Origin: Collinsella aerofaciens
GTDB lineage: Bacteria; Actinomycetota; Coriobacteriia; Coriobacteriales; Coriobacteriaceae
Assembly (NCBI RefSeq): GCF_028209885.1
Contig: NZ_JAQLEM010000003.1
Coordinates: 43,058 to 107,057 of the forward strand
Reading direction: 5' to 3'
Length of the DNA: 64,000 nt
Shown one piece after another: positions 37,575-45,869 of this stretch (position 1 is the first letter of the stretch; each line of letters begins with the position of its first letter). The notes beneath the pieces were generated by a model. That model was not told the DNA's origin and made no database searches. It was given only the letters and a program-made list of their open reading frames with translations. Both the position numbers and the translations under genes were made by a program.

Positions 37575-39400
37575 TCCAGGTTCCTCCCTCCGCGGAACGC
37601 ACCAAAGCCAAAGTGGTCGCAACGCAGGCAGCGACTCGCCTCTTGGCGTGCCTCCTCCTCGGTAAGGCCCTGTTCGACCAGATTCCAATCGTGAATGCGC
37701 TCGCCGGCCTCGCGCTCGCCCAGCTCGCAGCGGCCGCACTCGTGCTTGCCCTTAAATTGCACGGTCGGCAGCTCCACGTCGAGCTTAATCTTGTGGTCGA
37801 AGCCCAGGTAGTGGTCGATATTTGCCGAAGCCACGCGGCCGGCGTTGATAGCACGGATGACGGTGGCGGGGCCGGTCTGGCAGTCGCCGCCGCTAAAGAG
37901 GCCATCGAAGTTGGGCACGGCGCCGTCCGAATCGGTGACGACGCGACCCCACTTGCAGGCGATGCCCATGTCCTCAAACGGCTTGGAGTCGATGTCCTGA
38001 CCAATGGCCACGAACACGCGCTCGCAGGGGATGACCTGCTCGGGCGTGGCGGCGGCACGCGGGGCCGGGCGCCCACGGCGGGGCTCGCCGATAATCTGCG
38101 GCTGCACGCGCAGGCCCCTCACACGACCGTCCTCGCCCGTCTCGATGGCGAGCGGGGCCGTCAGCTCCAGCACCTCGCAGCCCTCGGCCTGGGCACCGGC
38201 GATCTCGGCGTCCTGGGCCGTCATATCGCAGATGCGGCGGCGGTAGACGATGCTTACCTTTTCGGCGCCGCAGCGCACGGCAGAGCGGGCCACGTCCATG
38301 GCCACGTTGCCGCCGCCGATAACGCACACGCGCTGGCCGCTCAGGTCGGGCAGCGCGTCGTCACCGATGGCGCGCAGTATCTTGACGGCCGACTCCACGC
38401 CGGGAGCCTCTTCGCCCGGAAGGCCGAGCTTCTTGTCGCTGTGGGCACCGATGGCCAGGTAGACGGCATCGAACTCGTCGCGCAGGCGAGCGAGCTCCTC
38501 GCCGTTCACGGAGTGGTCGAGCTCCACGTCGATACCGACGCTCAAGATCCAGTCGATCTCGGCCTGCAGGCGCTCGCGCGGCAGACGGTAGCTGGGAATG
38601 CCATAGCGCAGCATGCCGCCCAGGTGGTGGCGCTGCTCAAAAATGGTCACCTTGTGGCCCATCACGGCCAGGTAGTAAGCGCAGGAAAGACCGGCCGGGC
38701 CGCCGCCGATCACAGCGACGCGCTTACCGGTGTTGTCCACTACATGCGGCTTGTGGTCGTTGAGGTCGCTGTGCTCAACGGCAAAGCGCTTAAGAGCAAG
38801 GATATTCATGGGGTCGTCGACCATGCCACGGCGGCAATGCATCTCGCAGGGATGCTCGCACACCAGGCCGCAGACGAGCGGTAGCGGGTTGTTCTTGCGG
38901 ATGACCTTGACGGCGTCGGCATAACGGCCGGCCTCGACGAGCGAGATGTACCCGGGGATGTCGACGTGCGCCGGGCAACCCGAGACGCACGGGACGCGGG
39001 CCTCGCGGTCAAAGCCGCAGGAGTGCTCGCGGATGTGGTGCTCAAAATCGTCGCGAAAACCGCGGATAGCCGTAAGCGCCATGGCACCGGCCTCGTAACC
39101 GATGGCGCAGTCGCTCGAAAGGTAGATGGTGCGGGCCGTGCGCTCAATCAGGTTGAGCGTGGACTCATCGGCGCGGCCCTCGAGCACATCGGCGAGCAGA
39201 TCGCTCAGCGCGCTCAGGCCCACACGGCAGGGCGTGCACTTGCCGCAGCTCTGGGTGGAGCACAGGTTGACGAGCGCCGCCGTAAACTCGACGGGGCACG
39301 GGGCGAGCGAACTCACCGCCAGACGGCGTCCGAGCGCATCGTGCAGGTCGTCCATGACGGCCTGAGCGTGGCTGCGTTCCATTACGTGCAGTCGAGCCAT
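37568..39400 (-). CDS. NuoF C-terminal-like Fe-S domain fused to GltD/NfnB-type NAD(P)H oxidoreductase
   Basis: A 610-residue electron-transfer partner of the hydrogenase. Residues 1-125 resemble only the C-terminal [4Fe-4S] part of NuoF/HydB (CSTQSCGKCTPCRVGLSALS); the FMN and NADH domains are missing. The rest resembles the glutamate synthase small subunit: Fe-S motifs (CVSGCPAHVDIPGYI, CGLVCEHPCEMHCRRG), FAD loop (VIGGGPAGLSCAYYL), NAD(P) loop (VIGGGNVAMDVARSA) and the final GLFSGGDCQTGPATV. A Cys-rich tail (HECGRCELG, SRCLRCDHFG) may bind another cluster. It probably passes electrons between NAD(P)H and the hydrogenase. ATG 39400 has GAGAGGGG upstream. Confidence 0.88.
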   Translation of the reverse strand: MARLHVMERSHAQAVMDDLHDALGRRLAVSSLAPCPVEFTAALVNLCSTQSCGKCTPCRVGLSALSDLLADVLEGRADESTLNLIERTARTIYLSSDCAIGYEAGAMALTAIRGFRDDFEHHIREHSCGFDREARVPCVSGCPAHVDIPGYISLVEAGRYADAVKVIRKNNPLPLVCGLVCEHPCEMHCRRGMVDDPMNILALKRFAVEHSDLNDHKPHVVDNTGKRVAVIGGGPAGLSCAYYLAVMGHKVTIFEQRHHLGGMLRYGIPSYRLPRERLQAEIDWILSVGIDVELDHSVNGEELARLRDEFDAVYLAIGAHSDKKLGLPGEEAPGVESAVKILRAIGDDALPDLSGQRVCVIGGGNVAMDVARSAVRCGAEKVSIVYRRRICDMTAQDAEIAGAQAEGCEVLELTAPLAIETGEDGRVRGLRVQPQIIGEPRRGRPAPRAAATPEQVIPCERVFVAIGQDIDSKPFEDMGIACKWGRVVTDSDGAVPNFDGLFSGGDCQTGPATVIRAINAGRVASANIDHYLGFDHKIKLDVELPTVQFKGKHECGRCELGEREAGERIHDWNLVEQGLTEEEARQEASRCLRCDHFGFGAFRGGRNLEW

Positions 39401-39587
39401 AAGATCCCCTCTCACATGGCAGCCCGGAGGCGAGGCCGGGCGAAATTGCTACACGCACAACACTGACCTAAAAAGTTGTTAGGTCTCCACGCAGTTCGGC
39501 AGGCGGTATGAAATGTCACCATCAGCGGTGAAAATGAACATTATCGCAGATAAATGCCATATTTGATAAAACGCGTTACCAAACGAC

Positions 39588-39623
39588 AATGCCCCGCCCG
39601 CGCAATCACGTGGGCGGGGCATT
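39588..39623 (-). terminator. hairpin terminator after the GH4 glucosidase
   Basis: AATGCCCCGCCC (39588-39599) pairs perfectly with its inverse at 39612-39623. The T-run on the minus strand is weak (GTCGTTT), so it may act with help. It ends the alpha-glucoside operon. Confidence 0.6.
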
Positions 39624-39656
39624 GCTTCAGGCATGCGGCCAGCGACCCTGTTGCTT

Positions 39657-41039
39657 TTACTTAAGCTCGGGCCAGTAACCCTTGTTGGCCTCGATCATGT
39701 CGTCGAGAACCTCCTTGGCGACCTTCATCGACGGCACGGTCTTGTTGAGCGTAAAGGCCTTAAGCGCCTTCTCGTACGAACCCTCGATCGTAGCCTCGAC
39801 AATGAGCTTCTCGGAGTTCAGCTGCTGCATCATGAGGCCCTGCTGGAACAGCGGAATGTTGTCGCGGCTGATGACCTCGGGGCCGTTCTTGCCAATGTAG
39901 GCAGGCAGCTCGACCATAGCGTCGTAGGGCATGTTGGGGATGGCGCCCTTGTTCTCGCAAATGACCAGGAAGCGCTGCTTGGTGTCGTTCTTCAGAGCGA
40001 TAGCCAGATCGGCAATCCAGTCGCCGTGGCTGCCCGCATAGAACGTGCTCTCGTCGATCTCGCCCGTCTTCTCGTAATGGTCGATACCATCAAAGAGGTT
40101 CTTCTCACGCGTCTCCTCAACCTCGTTAGCACGGGTGCGCTCGGGGTTGGAGTGCTCGACGAACTCCTTCTGCTGCAGGTAGTAGTTCAGATACGTGTTG
40201 GGCAGGTACTCCGGGAAGCACTCCATGATCTCGTACTCGCCCTTCCAGACGTAGTACCAGCTGCCCTTGGTGTGGCGGTTCTGCTCGGGGTGCTCGTCGA
40301 CGGCCTCCTCGGGCTTCTTTGCCATGAGCGAGCCCATGCCCTTGAGGTAAGAGTCGGGCAGCAGGATCTGGTGCTCCTTGATGTACTCGCGCAGCTGCGG
40401 GAGCACCTCCTCGCCCCTGTGGCGGATCGAGGTGAACCAACCAAAGTGGTTGAGGCCAAAGTAATCGTACTCGACATCCTTCTTGTCGATATCGAGCGCG
40501 GCGCAAACCACGTCGATGATCGCGATCGGCATGTCGCAGATGTTGATGATACGAGCGTTGGGACGCAGCACGCGGCAGCCCTCGGAGACGATGGCGGCAG
40601 GGTTGGAGTAGTTGAGAATCCAGTAGTCCTTCTTGGCGTACTTCTCAACGTCATCGATCAGCTCGACCATGGGGAAGATGGTGCGCATGCCGTAGGCAAG
40701 GCCGCCGCAACCGCAAGTCTCCTGACCCACGCAGCCGTGACGCAGCGGAATCTTCTCGTCCTGCTCGCGCATGGCGTAGCCGCCCACGCGCATCTGGGCA
40801 AACACGAAGCTCGCGTCGGTAAAAGCCGTCTTTTTGTCGGTGGTCACCGTGAGCTTGATGTCCAGGCCGAGGTCCTCGTGCAAAATCCAGTCCACGAGCA
40901 CGCCGATCTTGCGCTGGCGCTCCTCGTTGATGTCGTACAGACGAATCTCGTCAACGTCGAGCTCGTCCTTGCGCAGGGCGATGGACTTGACGATGCCGGG
41001 GGTAAAGGTGGATCCGCCACCACACAGAGTAATGATCAT
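39657..41039 (-). CDS. 6-phospho-alpha-glucosidase (GH4)
   Basis: A 460-residue GH4 enzyme that uses NAD+ and Mn2+ to cleave phosphorylated maltose-type sugars. The Rossmann start is ITLCGGGSTFTPGIV. The diagnostic ICDMP motif, with Cys and Asp, is the one found in 6-phospho-alpha-glucosidases (beta-active members usually have CNVP). HFGWFTSIRH provides the metal-binding His. It is 3 bp after the PTS gene stop, so it is cotranscribed with the transporter that supplies its substrate. Confidence 0.92.
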   Translation of the reverse strand: MIITLCGGGSTFTPGIVKSIALRKDELDVDEIRLYDINEERQRKIGVLVDWILHEDLGLDIKLTVTTDKKTAFTDASFVFAQMRVGGYAMREQDEKIPLRHGCVGQETCGCGGLAYGMRTIFPMVELIDDVEKYAKKDYWILNYSNPAAIVSEGCRVLRPNARIINICDMPIAIIDVVCAALDIDKKDVEYDYFGLNHFGWFTSIRHRGEEVLPQLREYIKEHQILLPDSYLKGMGSLMAKKPEEAVDEHPEQNRHTKGSWYYVWKGEYEIMECFPEYLPNTYLNYYLQQKEFVEHSNPERTRANEVEETREKNLFDGIDHYEKTGEIDESTFYAGSHGDWIADLAIALKNDTKQRFLVICENKGAIPNMPYDAMVELPAYIGKNGPEVISRDNIPLFQQGLMMQQLNSEKLIVEATIEGSYEKALKAFTLNKTVPSMKVAKEVLDDMIEANKGYWPELK

Positions 41040-41042
41040 TGT

Positions 41043-42659
41043 TTACTGCTCCTTCTCAATTGCGTTTTCGACCTTGTCGCGCATCTCGGCGACCTTCATG
41101 CCAAAGATGATCTGGATATTATTGCCGTTGCGGTTGATGCCGCTGTTGGGCACGTGGTTGATGAGGTCCTCATTGATGAGGTCCGGGTTCTTAACGTTCA
41201 CGCGGAGACGCGTAAAGCAGTTCTCGAGCTCCTCGATGTTGTCCTTGCCACCAAGACCTGCGACCAGGTCGGCAATACCTGCATCGACGCCCTCTGCGGG
41301 AGCTGCGGCAACAGCGCCCTGCTTCACCGCGACAGACGCGGCGGCCTCGCCCTCGGCAACGGACTCCGCGAGCTCGGACTCCTCCTCGCGACCAGGTGTG
41401 TGGAGGTTGAGCTTCTTGATGAGGAAGGTGAAGAGGAAGAAGTACAGAGCGGCGTTGACGACTCCAAGCACCAGCATAACCGGCCAGTTGGTCTTGTCGA
41501 CACCCAGGACCAGGTTGGAAACCACGATGTTGATGATGCCGCCTGCAGTCGAAGCGGGCACGGAGAGGACCTTGAGCAGGACCAGGAAGATGCCGGAAAG
41601 AACCGAGTGAACGACAAAGAGCACGGGAGCGGCAAAGACAAAGAGGAAGTCCATGGGCTCGGTGACACAGGAGAGCACGGCGGTGATGATCAGCGGGATG
41701 ATAACGGCCTTGGTCTTATCCTTGTTCCCCTTGTAAGCGGTGACGATAAAGGCGAGACCGATACCGATGTAGGGCCACAGGTTGTTGAAGGTGTAGCTGT
41801 TGAAGTAGGTGCTATCGGAGAAGGGCTGGCCCGTCATTGCCATCTCGGCGACACGGATGGGGTAGGCGCCGGCGATAACCTGATCGCCCAGTGTCAGGGT
41901 GCCACCCACATCGGAGAACTGGAACGGGGTGTAGATGAGGTGGTGCAGACCGGTGGGAACGAGCAGCTTGTTGAGCATGCCGTAGATAAACAGACCGATG
42001 TTGCCCGACTCCTTAATGATGCCGGCAACGGAGGAGATGGCGCCCTGAACCGGAGGCCAAACGATGCAGAAGCCAGCGCCCATGATCCAGGAGATGATGA
42101 TCATAATCAGGAACGGGAAGCGAACGCCCGAGAACATCGAAAGGGCAATGGGGAACTGCTTGTTCGAGTACTTGTTGAACACGGCACCGGTGATGCAACC
42201 GAGAATGATGCCGCCAAACACGCCAGTATCGAGTACCTGGATGCCCATAACGGTGGCCTGGCCGGTTCCGGTAAGACCGAGCATGCCGCTCGCATCGGCA
42301 AGAGAGCCGGTGGCGTTGAGCACGATGTTGTTAGCCTGCAGGAACAGGAAGAACGACATCAGGGCGATCAGCGAAGCATGGCCCTTGTTCTTCTTTGCCA
42401 TGGCGCCGGCGATGCCAACGCAGAACAGAATCGAGAGGTTATTGATGATAAACATCAGCGACTGATAGACAACGGCGCCCACAAGCTGGAACGGACCGGA
42501 GCCCAGTACGGGGACCAAAGCGCAGATGGTCTTGTTGGTCAGAATGATGCCCACGATGAGCAGGATGCCGGCAACCGAGAGATACATCATCGGCTGAACG
42601 ATCGACTTCGCGAACACCTCCAACGGCGCTTTGAAATTGAACTTCTTTTTTGCGGTCAT
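41043..42659 (-). CDS. PTS alpha-glucoside/maltose-type EIICB component
   Basis: A 538-residue permease. EIIC (about 10 membrane segments) comes first, with GLHHLIYTPFQF and CVTEPMDFLFVF near the sugar site. A Glu/Ala-rich linker then leads to EIIB with the phosphocysteine in LENCFTRLRVNV. The order C-B and the downstream GH4 enzyme place it with MalX/GlvC-like transporters for maltose or other alpha-glucosides. ATG 42659 follows GGAAGGGGAG. The cognate EIIA is encoded upstream in the same cluster. Confidence 0.9.
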   Translation of the reverse strand: MTAKKKFNFKAPLEVFAKSIVQPMMYLSVAGILLIVGIILTNKTICALVPVLGSGPFQLVGAVVYQSLMFIINNLSILFCVGIAGAMAKKNKGHASLIALMSFFLFLQANNIVLNATGSLADASGMLGLTGTGQATVMGIQVLDTGVFGGIILGCITGAVFNKYSNKQFPIALSMFSGVRFPFLIMIIISWIMGAGFCIVWPPVQGAISSVAGIIKESGNIGLFIYGMLNKLLVPTGLHHLIYTPFQFSDVGGTLTLGDQVIAGAYPIRVAEMAMTGQPFSDSTYFNSYTFNNLWPYIGIGLAFIVTAYKGNKDKTKAVIIPLIITAVLSCVTEPMDFLFVFAAPVLFVVHSVLSGIFLVLLKVLSVPASTAGGIINIVVSNLVLGVDKTNWPVMLVLGVVNAALYFFLFTFLIKKLNLHTPGREEESELAESVAEGEAAASVAVKQGAVAAAPAEGVDAGIADLVAGLGGKDNIEELENCFTRLRVNVKNPDLINEDLINHVPNSGINRNGNNIQIIFGMKVAEMRDKVENAIEKEQ

Positions 42660-42758
42660 AGCGGTACTCCCCTTCCTTTTCCGCAAATTAAGACAGATGT
42701 GCCCTAGACAAGACTGTGAACCTTGCCTTATATCAATCGATGTGTGGGCACGTTATGC

Positions 42759-43622
42759 CTAGAGACCAGGTTCTCCAAGCAGGTTAACAATGTGGTACGC
42801 GAGATAACTCTTCTCGGCATCGGTAACGACAACGTTATAGGTAGACGACAAGTGGGCGGCTATGGCGTCCGCGCACGAGAATGCGCACGGATACGCCGTT
42901 TCATCGATTCGGAACAGCGCGTCGCCATTGATTTGCCCGGCCGCGGGATCGAGCGCTCGCTGTGCGAAAAACTGCAGGTGACGAACGAAGCGTTCGTAAG
43001 GCAGCGAGGTGTCATCGAGGGTCGTAGCATAGCGCTCAGAAACAATCGCGAGCACGTCGCGAACAAGCTGGACCGAAACAATCAAACGATCGGAGCGTTG
43101 CGGCATGGTGGCGTTGACGATATGCAGCGTAATGAAACCCTGCTCTTCTTCGCTCATCTGGATGCCCATATACTCCTTGATAATCTGCAGCGCACGGCCC
43201 GCAAGTGCATACTCCTTGCGATAGAACTGCTGAATCTCGAGCAGCAACGGATTCTCACAGGAGACGCCCTTGCGCTCGCGCTCCAAAGCAAGGCTGATAT
43301 GGTCTGCGAGAGCGATGAGAATCTTGTCATTGATATCGACATTGAGCTCTCGACGAAGCATCTGAACGATGTCCTCGGAAATCACGAGGTTGACGGTGGG
43401 GATGGACTCCAAAAGATGTGCCAAGCGGTCGATCGTACGCGAATCCTGAGAAGTTCCCTCCTGCAACGCGTAGGTCTTTTCGACCGACGTCTCATCGATG
43501 GCATCGCCGGCATGACGGCCAAAGCAGAGGCCTCGACCGATGACGATGAGCTCGGAGCCATCGTCCGAAGTGACCATTGCGACGTTGTTGTTAAAAACTC
43601 GCTTGATAACCACGGTACCCAC
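42759..43622 (-). CDS. BglG/LicT-family transcriptional antiterminator
   Basis: About 287 residues: an RNA-binding CAT domain (VVIKRVFNNNVAMV), then two PTS-regulation domains. The regulatory histidines are visible in IDRLAHLLE and LADHISLAL (PRD1) and TLHIVNA and YLAYHIVNLL (PRD2). These proteins bind a RAT hairpin and prevent termination when the sugar is present. The start is uncertain: GTG 43622 is used; TTG 43625 or GTG 43613 (MVIKRV) are possible. It follows the EIIA gene by a few bases. A RAT-like hairpin lies at 44224-44255, upstream of the operon. Confidence 0.88.
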   Translation of the reverse strand: MGTVVIKRVFNNNVAMVTSDDGSELIVIGRGLCFGRHAGDAIDETSVEKTYALQEGTSQDSRTIDRLAHLLESIPTVNLVISEDIVQMLRRELNVDINDKILIALADHISLALERERKGVSCENPLLLEIQQFYRKEYALAGRALQIIKEYMGIQMSEEEQGFITLHIVNATMPQRSDRLIVSVQLVRDVLAIVSERYATTLDDTSLPYERFVRHLQFFAQRALDPAAGQINGDALFRIDETAYPCAFSCADAIAAHLSSTYNVVVTDAEKSYLAYHIVNLLGEPGL

Positions 43623-43630
43623 CAAAGAAT

Positions 43631-44143
43631 TTACTCGGAAAGCCAGATGACAGGCTCTTTAACAGCAACAGGGCCGGAAGCATGCTCGCGAAGAGTCGAG
43701 TTCTCCGAACGCTCGCACACGATAACGAAGACCGTGGGATCGAAGCCGGCGGCGCGGACCACATCGAAATCGACCTCGACGAGGGCCTGACCCGCGTCGA
43801 CATGGTCACCCTGGGCAACAAGCGCATGGAAGCCCTTGCCCTCAAGCTTAACAGTGTCGATTCCGATATGCAGCATCACCTGAGCAGAGCTGTCGTCGGA
43901 CATGATGCCCAGCGCGTGCTCAGTCGGAAACAGCGCCGCAACAGTGCCGGAAACAGGAGCGCACACCGTTCCCTCTTGGGGAACCACGGCAACGCCATCG
44001 CCCACAGCACGGCTGCTAAAAGCGGGATCATTGGTTTTTTCTAGATTAACAAGCTCGCCGGAAACAGGAGCAAGGATTTCGAACTCGGAAGCTGCAGTCT
44101 TCTGCTCATCCGAACCGCCCATCAGGCGAGAAAAGAAACCCAT
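43631..44143 (-). CDS. PTS glucose-type EIIA (Crr-like) protein
   Basis: A 170-residue soluble EIIA of the glucose family. PTEHALGI carries the supporting His and MLHIGIDTVKLEGKGF carries the phosphorylated His. It should receive phosphate from HPr and pass it to EIIB, very likely of the EIICB downstream, and perhaps of the EIIBC at 27928, which has no EIIA. ATG 44143 follows AAGGGAC. It is first in the gene order EIIA, antiterminator, EIICB, GH4. Confidence 0.9.
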   Translation of the reverse strand: MGFFSRLMGGSDEQKTAASEFEILAPVSGELVNLEKTNDPAFSSRAVGDGVAVVPQEGTVCAPVSGTVAALFPTEHALGIMSDDSSAQVMLHIGIDTVKLEGKGFHALVAQGDHVDAGQALVEVDFDVVRAAGFDPTVFVIVCERSENSTLREHASGPVAVKEPVIWLSE

Positions 44144-44223
44144 GGTGGCATGTCCCTTCATAAATATAGCCCAACCAAAATCAAGCGAATGCATCCATAG
44201 AGACACACCCGTTCAAAGACTTT

Positions 44224-44255
44224 GGTTAGGCCCACGTCCGAGGGACTCGGTAACC
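44224..44255 (-). promoter_or_regulatory. possible antiterminator-binding (RAT-like) hairpin
   Basis: On the minus strand GGTTA pairs with TAACC and CCGAG with CTCGG, leaving an asymmetric internal loop ACGTGGGCC. It lies in the leader of an operon that encodes a BglG-type antiterminator. The match to the classical RAT sequence is only partial, and a following terminator is not obvious. Confidence 0.3.
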
Positions 44256-44410
44256 TTCCGCATTTCTTTTGACGGGAGCTATTGTAGACAAGCCCAAAGC
44301 CAGAATAATCATTATGACCGGTGAACGGTATTTTTTCTCCGATAAACGGTATTTATGCGGTACTTAGGGACGTTCCTTTTCTGCCGGCACTCGGGGACAC
44401 TCCTCACTCT

Positions 44411-44473
44411 GGTGCATTGGGGACAGGTTTGTTTGCACCAGGTTGGTGCAGATTAACCTGGTCCCATTGCACC
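44411..44473. repeat. GGTGCATTGGGGACAGG palindrome, copy 1
   Basis: Imperfect outer arms GGTGCATTGGGGACAGGTT and AACCTGGTCCCATTGCACC enclose a perfect inner pair TGCACCA/TGGTGCA. It has the same layout and centre as 59120-59179, with slightly decayed arms. Confidence 0.75.
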
Positions 44474-44486
44474 AATTTCGTATGCG

Positions 44487-45248
44487 CTAGATAAAGAGCT
44501 CGCATTCCTTCCGCACGACGCAAACCTTGCTCAGCATCTGGGAAACAGCTGATAGCTTGTTGGGATCAAGCTTACGAGCGCCTCGCGGACATACGGCAAT
44601 GCAGCGCATGCAGGAGATGCACGCCTCGCCAGCTGCTCGTTTGGGGTCACCCTTGTCGATAGCACAAACGGGGCACGCCGCGGCGCATGCACCGCAGGAG
44701 ACGCAATCCTCTGTTGCCTCGGGTGCCATGCGGTGACCTCCGGCTTGTTTATAAGGACAATTGCCGGGGATAGAGGGCTCGGACGCATCCTCAGCCAACA
44801 GCTTTTGCTGAATTTTCTGCGCAAACTCTGCGAGCTGCGCCGCATCCTGCGCATCCGGACGACCGGCAGCAAACTGTCGCGCAATGGAATGTTCTGCAAT
44901 GGCTGCAACTGCCGCGATCACCCGGAATCCCGCATGCTTCGCAACGTCCTCCAGCTCTACGAGCGTGTCCTCAAACGCGCGGTTTCCGTAGACGCACACC
45001 AGAACGGCCCGCGCTCCGTTGCCGTGAACCATGCCCAACCGGTCAGCCACCACAGCCGGGATTCTACCGGCATACGCCGGCACAGAGATTACGGCCACGT
45101 CGTCCTCGGTCATCGAGACAGCGCTGAAATCTAGCCCGCTATCGGTCAGATCGACGGTAACGGTATTCTTGTCCAGTGCCCCGGCCACAAGGCCAGACAC
45201 CTTCCGCGTTCCGCCCGTCGGACTAAACACAATTTCGAATACGTTCAT
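44487..45248 (-). CDS. EFR1-type flavodoxin-ferredoxin fusion protein
   Basis: A 253-residue soluble electron-transfer protein. The N-terminal half is a flavodoxin-like domain with FMN phosphate loop FSPTGGTRKVS and VPAYAGRIP. The C-terminal half is a bacterial two-[4Fe-4S] ferredoxin (CVSCGACAAACPVCAI and CISCMRCIAVCPRGA). Such EFR1 proteins are common in anaerobes but their partners are unknown. It is monocistronic by position, starting at ATG 45248. Confidence 0.88.
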   Translation of the reverse strand: MNVFEIVFSPTGGTRKVSGLVAGALDKNTVTVDLTDSGLDFSAVSMTEDDVAVISVPAYAGRIPAVVADRLGMVHGNGARAVLVCVYGNRAFEDTLVELEDVAKHAGFRVIAAVAAIAEHSIARQFAAGRPDAQDAAQLAEFAQKIQQKLLAEDASEPSIPGNCPYKQAGGHRMAPEATEDCVSCGACAAACPVCAIDKGDPKRAAGEACISCMRCIAVCPRGARKLDPNKLSAVSQMLSKVCVVRKECELFI

Positions 45249-45801
45249 CTAGACACCCTCCCCCTACGCCTGGCAACGCGTCAAGCCGCTTTCACATCCA
45301 GCCAGAGTATACGGCACGTGGGGTCCCCGTTTTGATGCGCCAAGCACCCCAATGCACCCACCCTACGCTGTCTGCCTCTTCGTTTTGTATAAATTACGGT
45401 ACAGATTGTATATATTTACGGGATACCGCCGTGTTCTCCCGAGGTACCCCATCCTGGCCCGTGCAAAAAACGGAGTATTCTGCAACGTGACCGCGCCAGC
45501 ACCGCCGCGGGTGGGCAAAACTGTAGGGCGCCGTATCATTCTAAGTCCCGACATGGCGAGAATAACGCGCCCCTGCTCCGGAAAACGGCGAGATCTGGCT
45601 CAAAACGCTCGCTAGGGATATCCGAAGACCACCGTTGGCGACGTCGAATCATATGCAGACAACTCGAACTGCAGAATACTCCAAAAAATGCACGGCGCAC
45701 CTCATGGGACCCATTGCCGCATGGCAGGAAACAGGTCCACGGCATCCTCTAGATGCATTCCCGAGGAAATCACATTTGAACTAGCGATCGGATACGGCAA
45801 A
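45249..45801. other. gene-free stretch holding a long-range inverted repeat
   Basis: About 550 bp with no supported gene. The left part (45380-45430) is AT-rich with TATATATT-type sequences. The centre and right are occupied by the inverted-repeat element at 45459-45695. Short frames lack ribosome binding sites and known motifs. Confidence 0.5.
45459..45695. repeat. MITE-like element with CCGTGCA...GGAGTATTCTGCA ends
   Basis: The 26-bp end at 45459-45484 and the inverse end at 45670-45695 share CCGTGCA and GGAGTATTCTGCA, differing in the A-rich or T-rich six bases between. About 185 bp of non-coding sequence lies between. Terminal inverted repeats around a short non-coding core suggest a non-autonomous mobile element. 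Confidence 0.6.
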
Positions 45802-45836
45802 CAAAAAGGGCCCCGAACGTAGTTGCTCGGGGCCCT
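45802..45836 (-). terminator. intrinsic terminator after DEAD-box helicase
   Basis: AAGGGCCCCGA (45806-45816) pairs with TCGGGGCCCTT (45826-45836); on the minus strand TTTGTTTG follows. Confidence 0.85.
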
Positions 45837-45869
45837 TGGTTCACCTCGCCCTAGCGGGCGATGCGTATG

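Larger units (their letters stand above)
44144..44486. other. control region upstream of the alpha-glucoside operon
   Basis: This 343-bp gap has three things. A RAT-like hairpin sits at 44224-44255. Tandem direct repeats AAACGGTATTT-type sit 21 bp apart at 44318-44356 (CCGGTGAACGGTATTT and CCGATAAACGGTATTTA). A palindromic repeat sits at 44411-44473. No convincing small gene is seen. Confidence 0.5.

Noticed and set aside
45352-45615. Small protein gene in the 45.3-45.6 kb gap
   Set aside because: An 87-codon frame exists but has no ribosome binding site, runs through the inverted-repeat element and has no recognisable motif.
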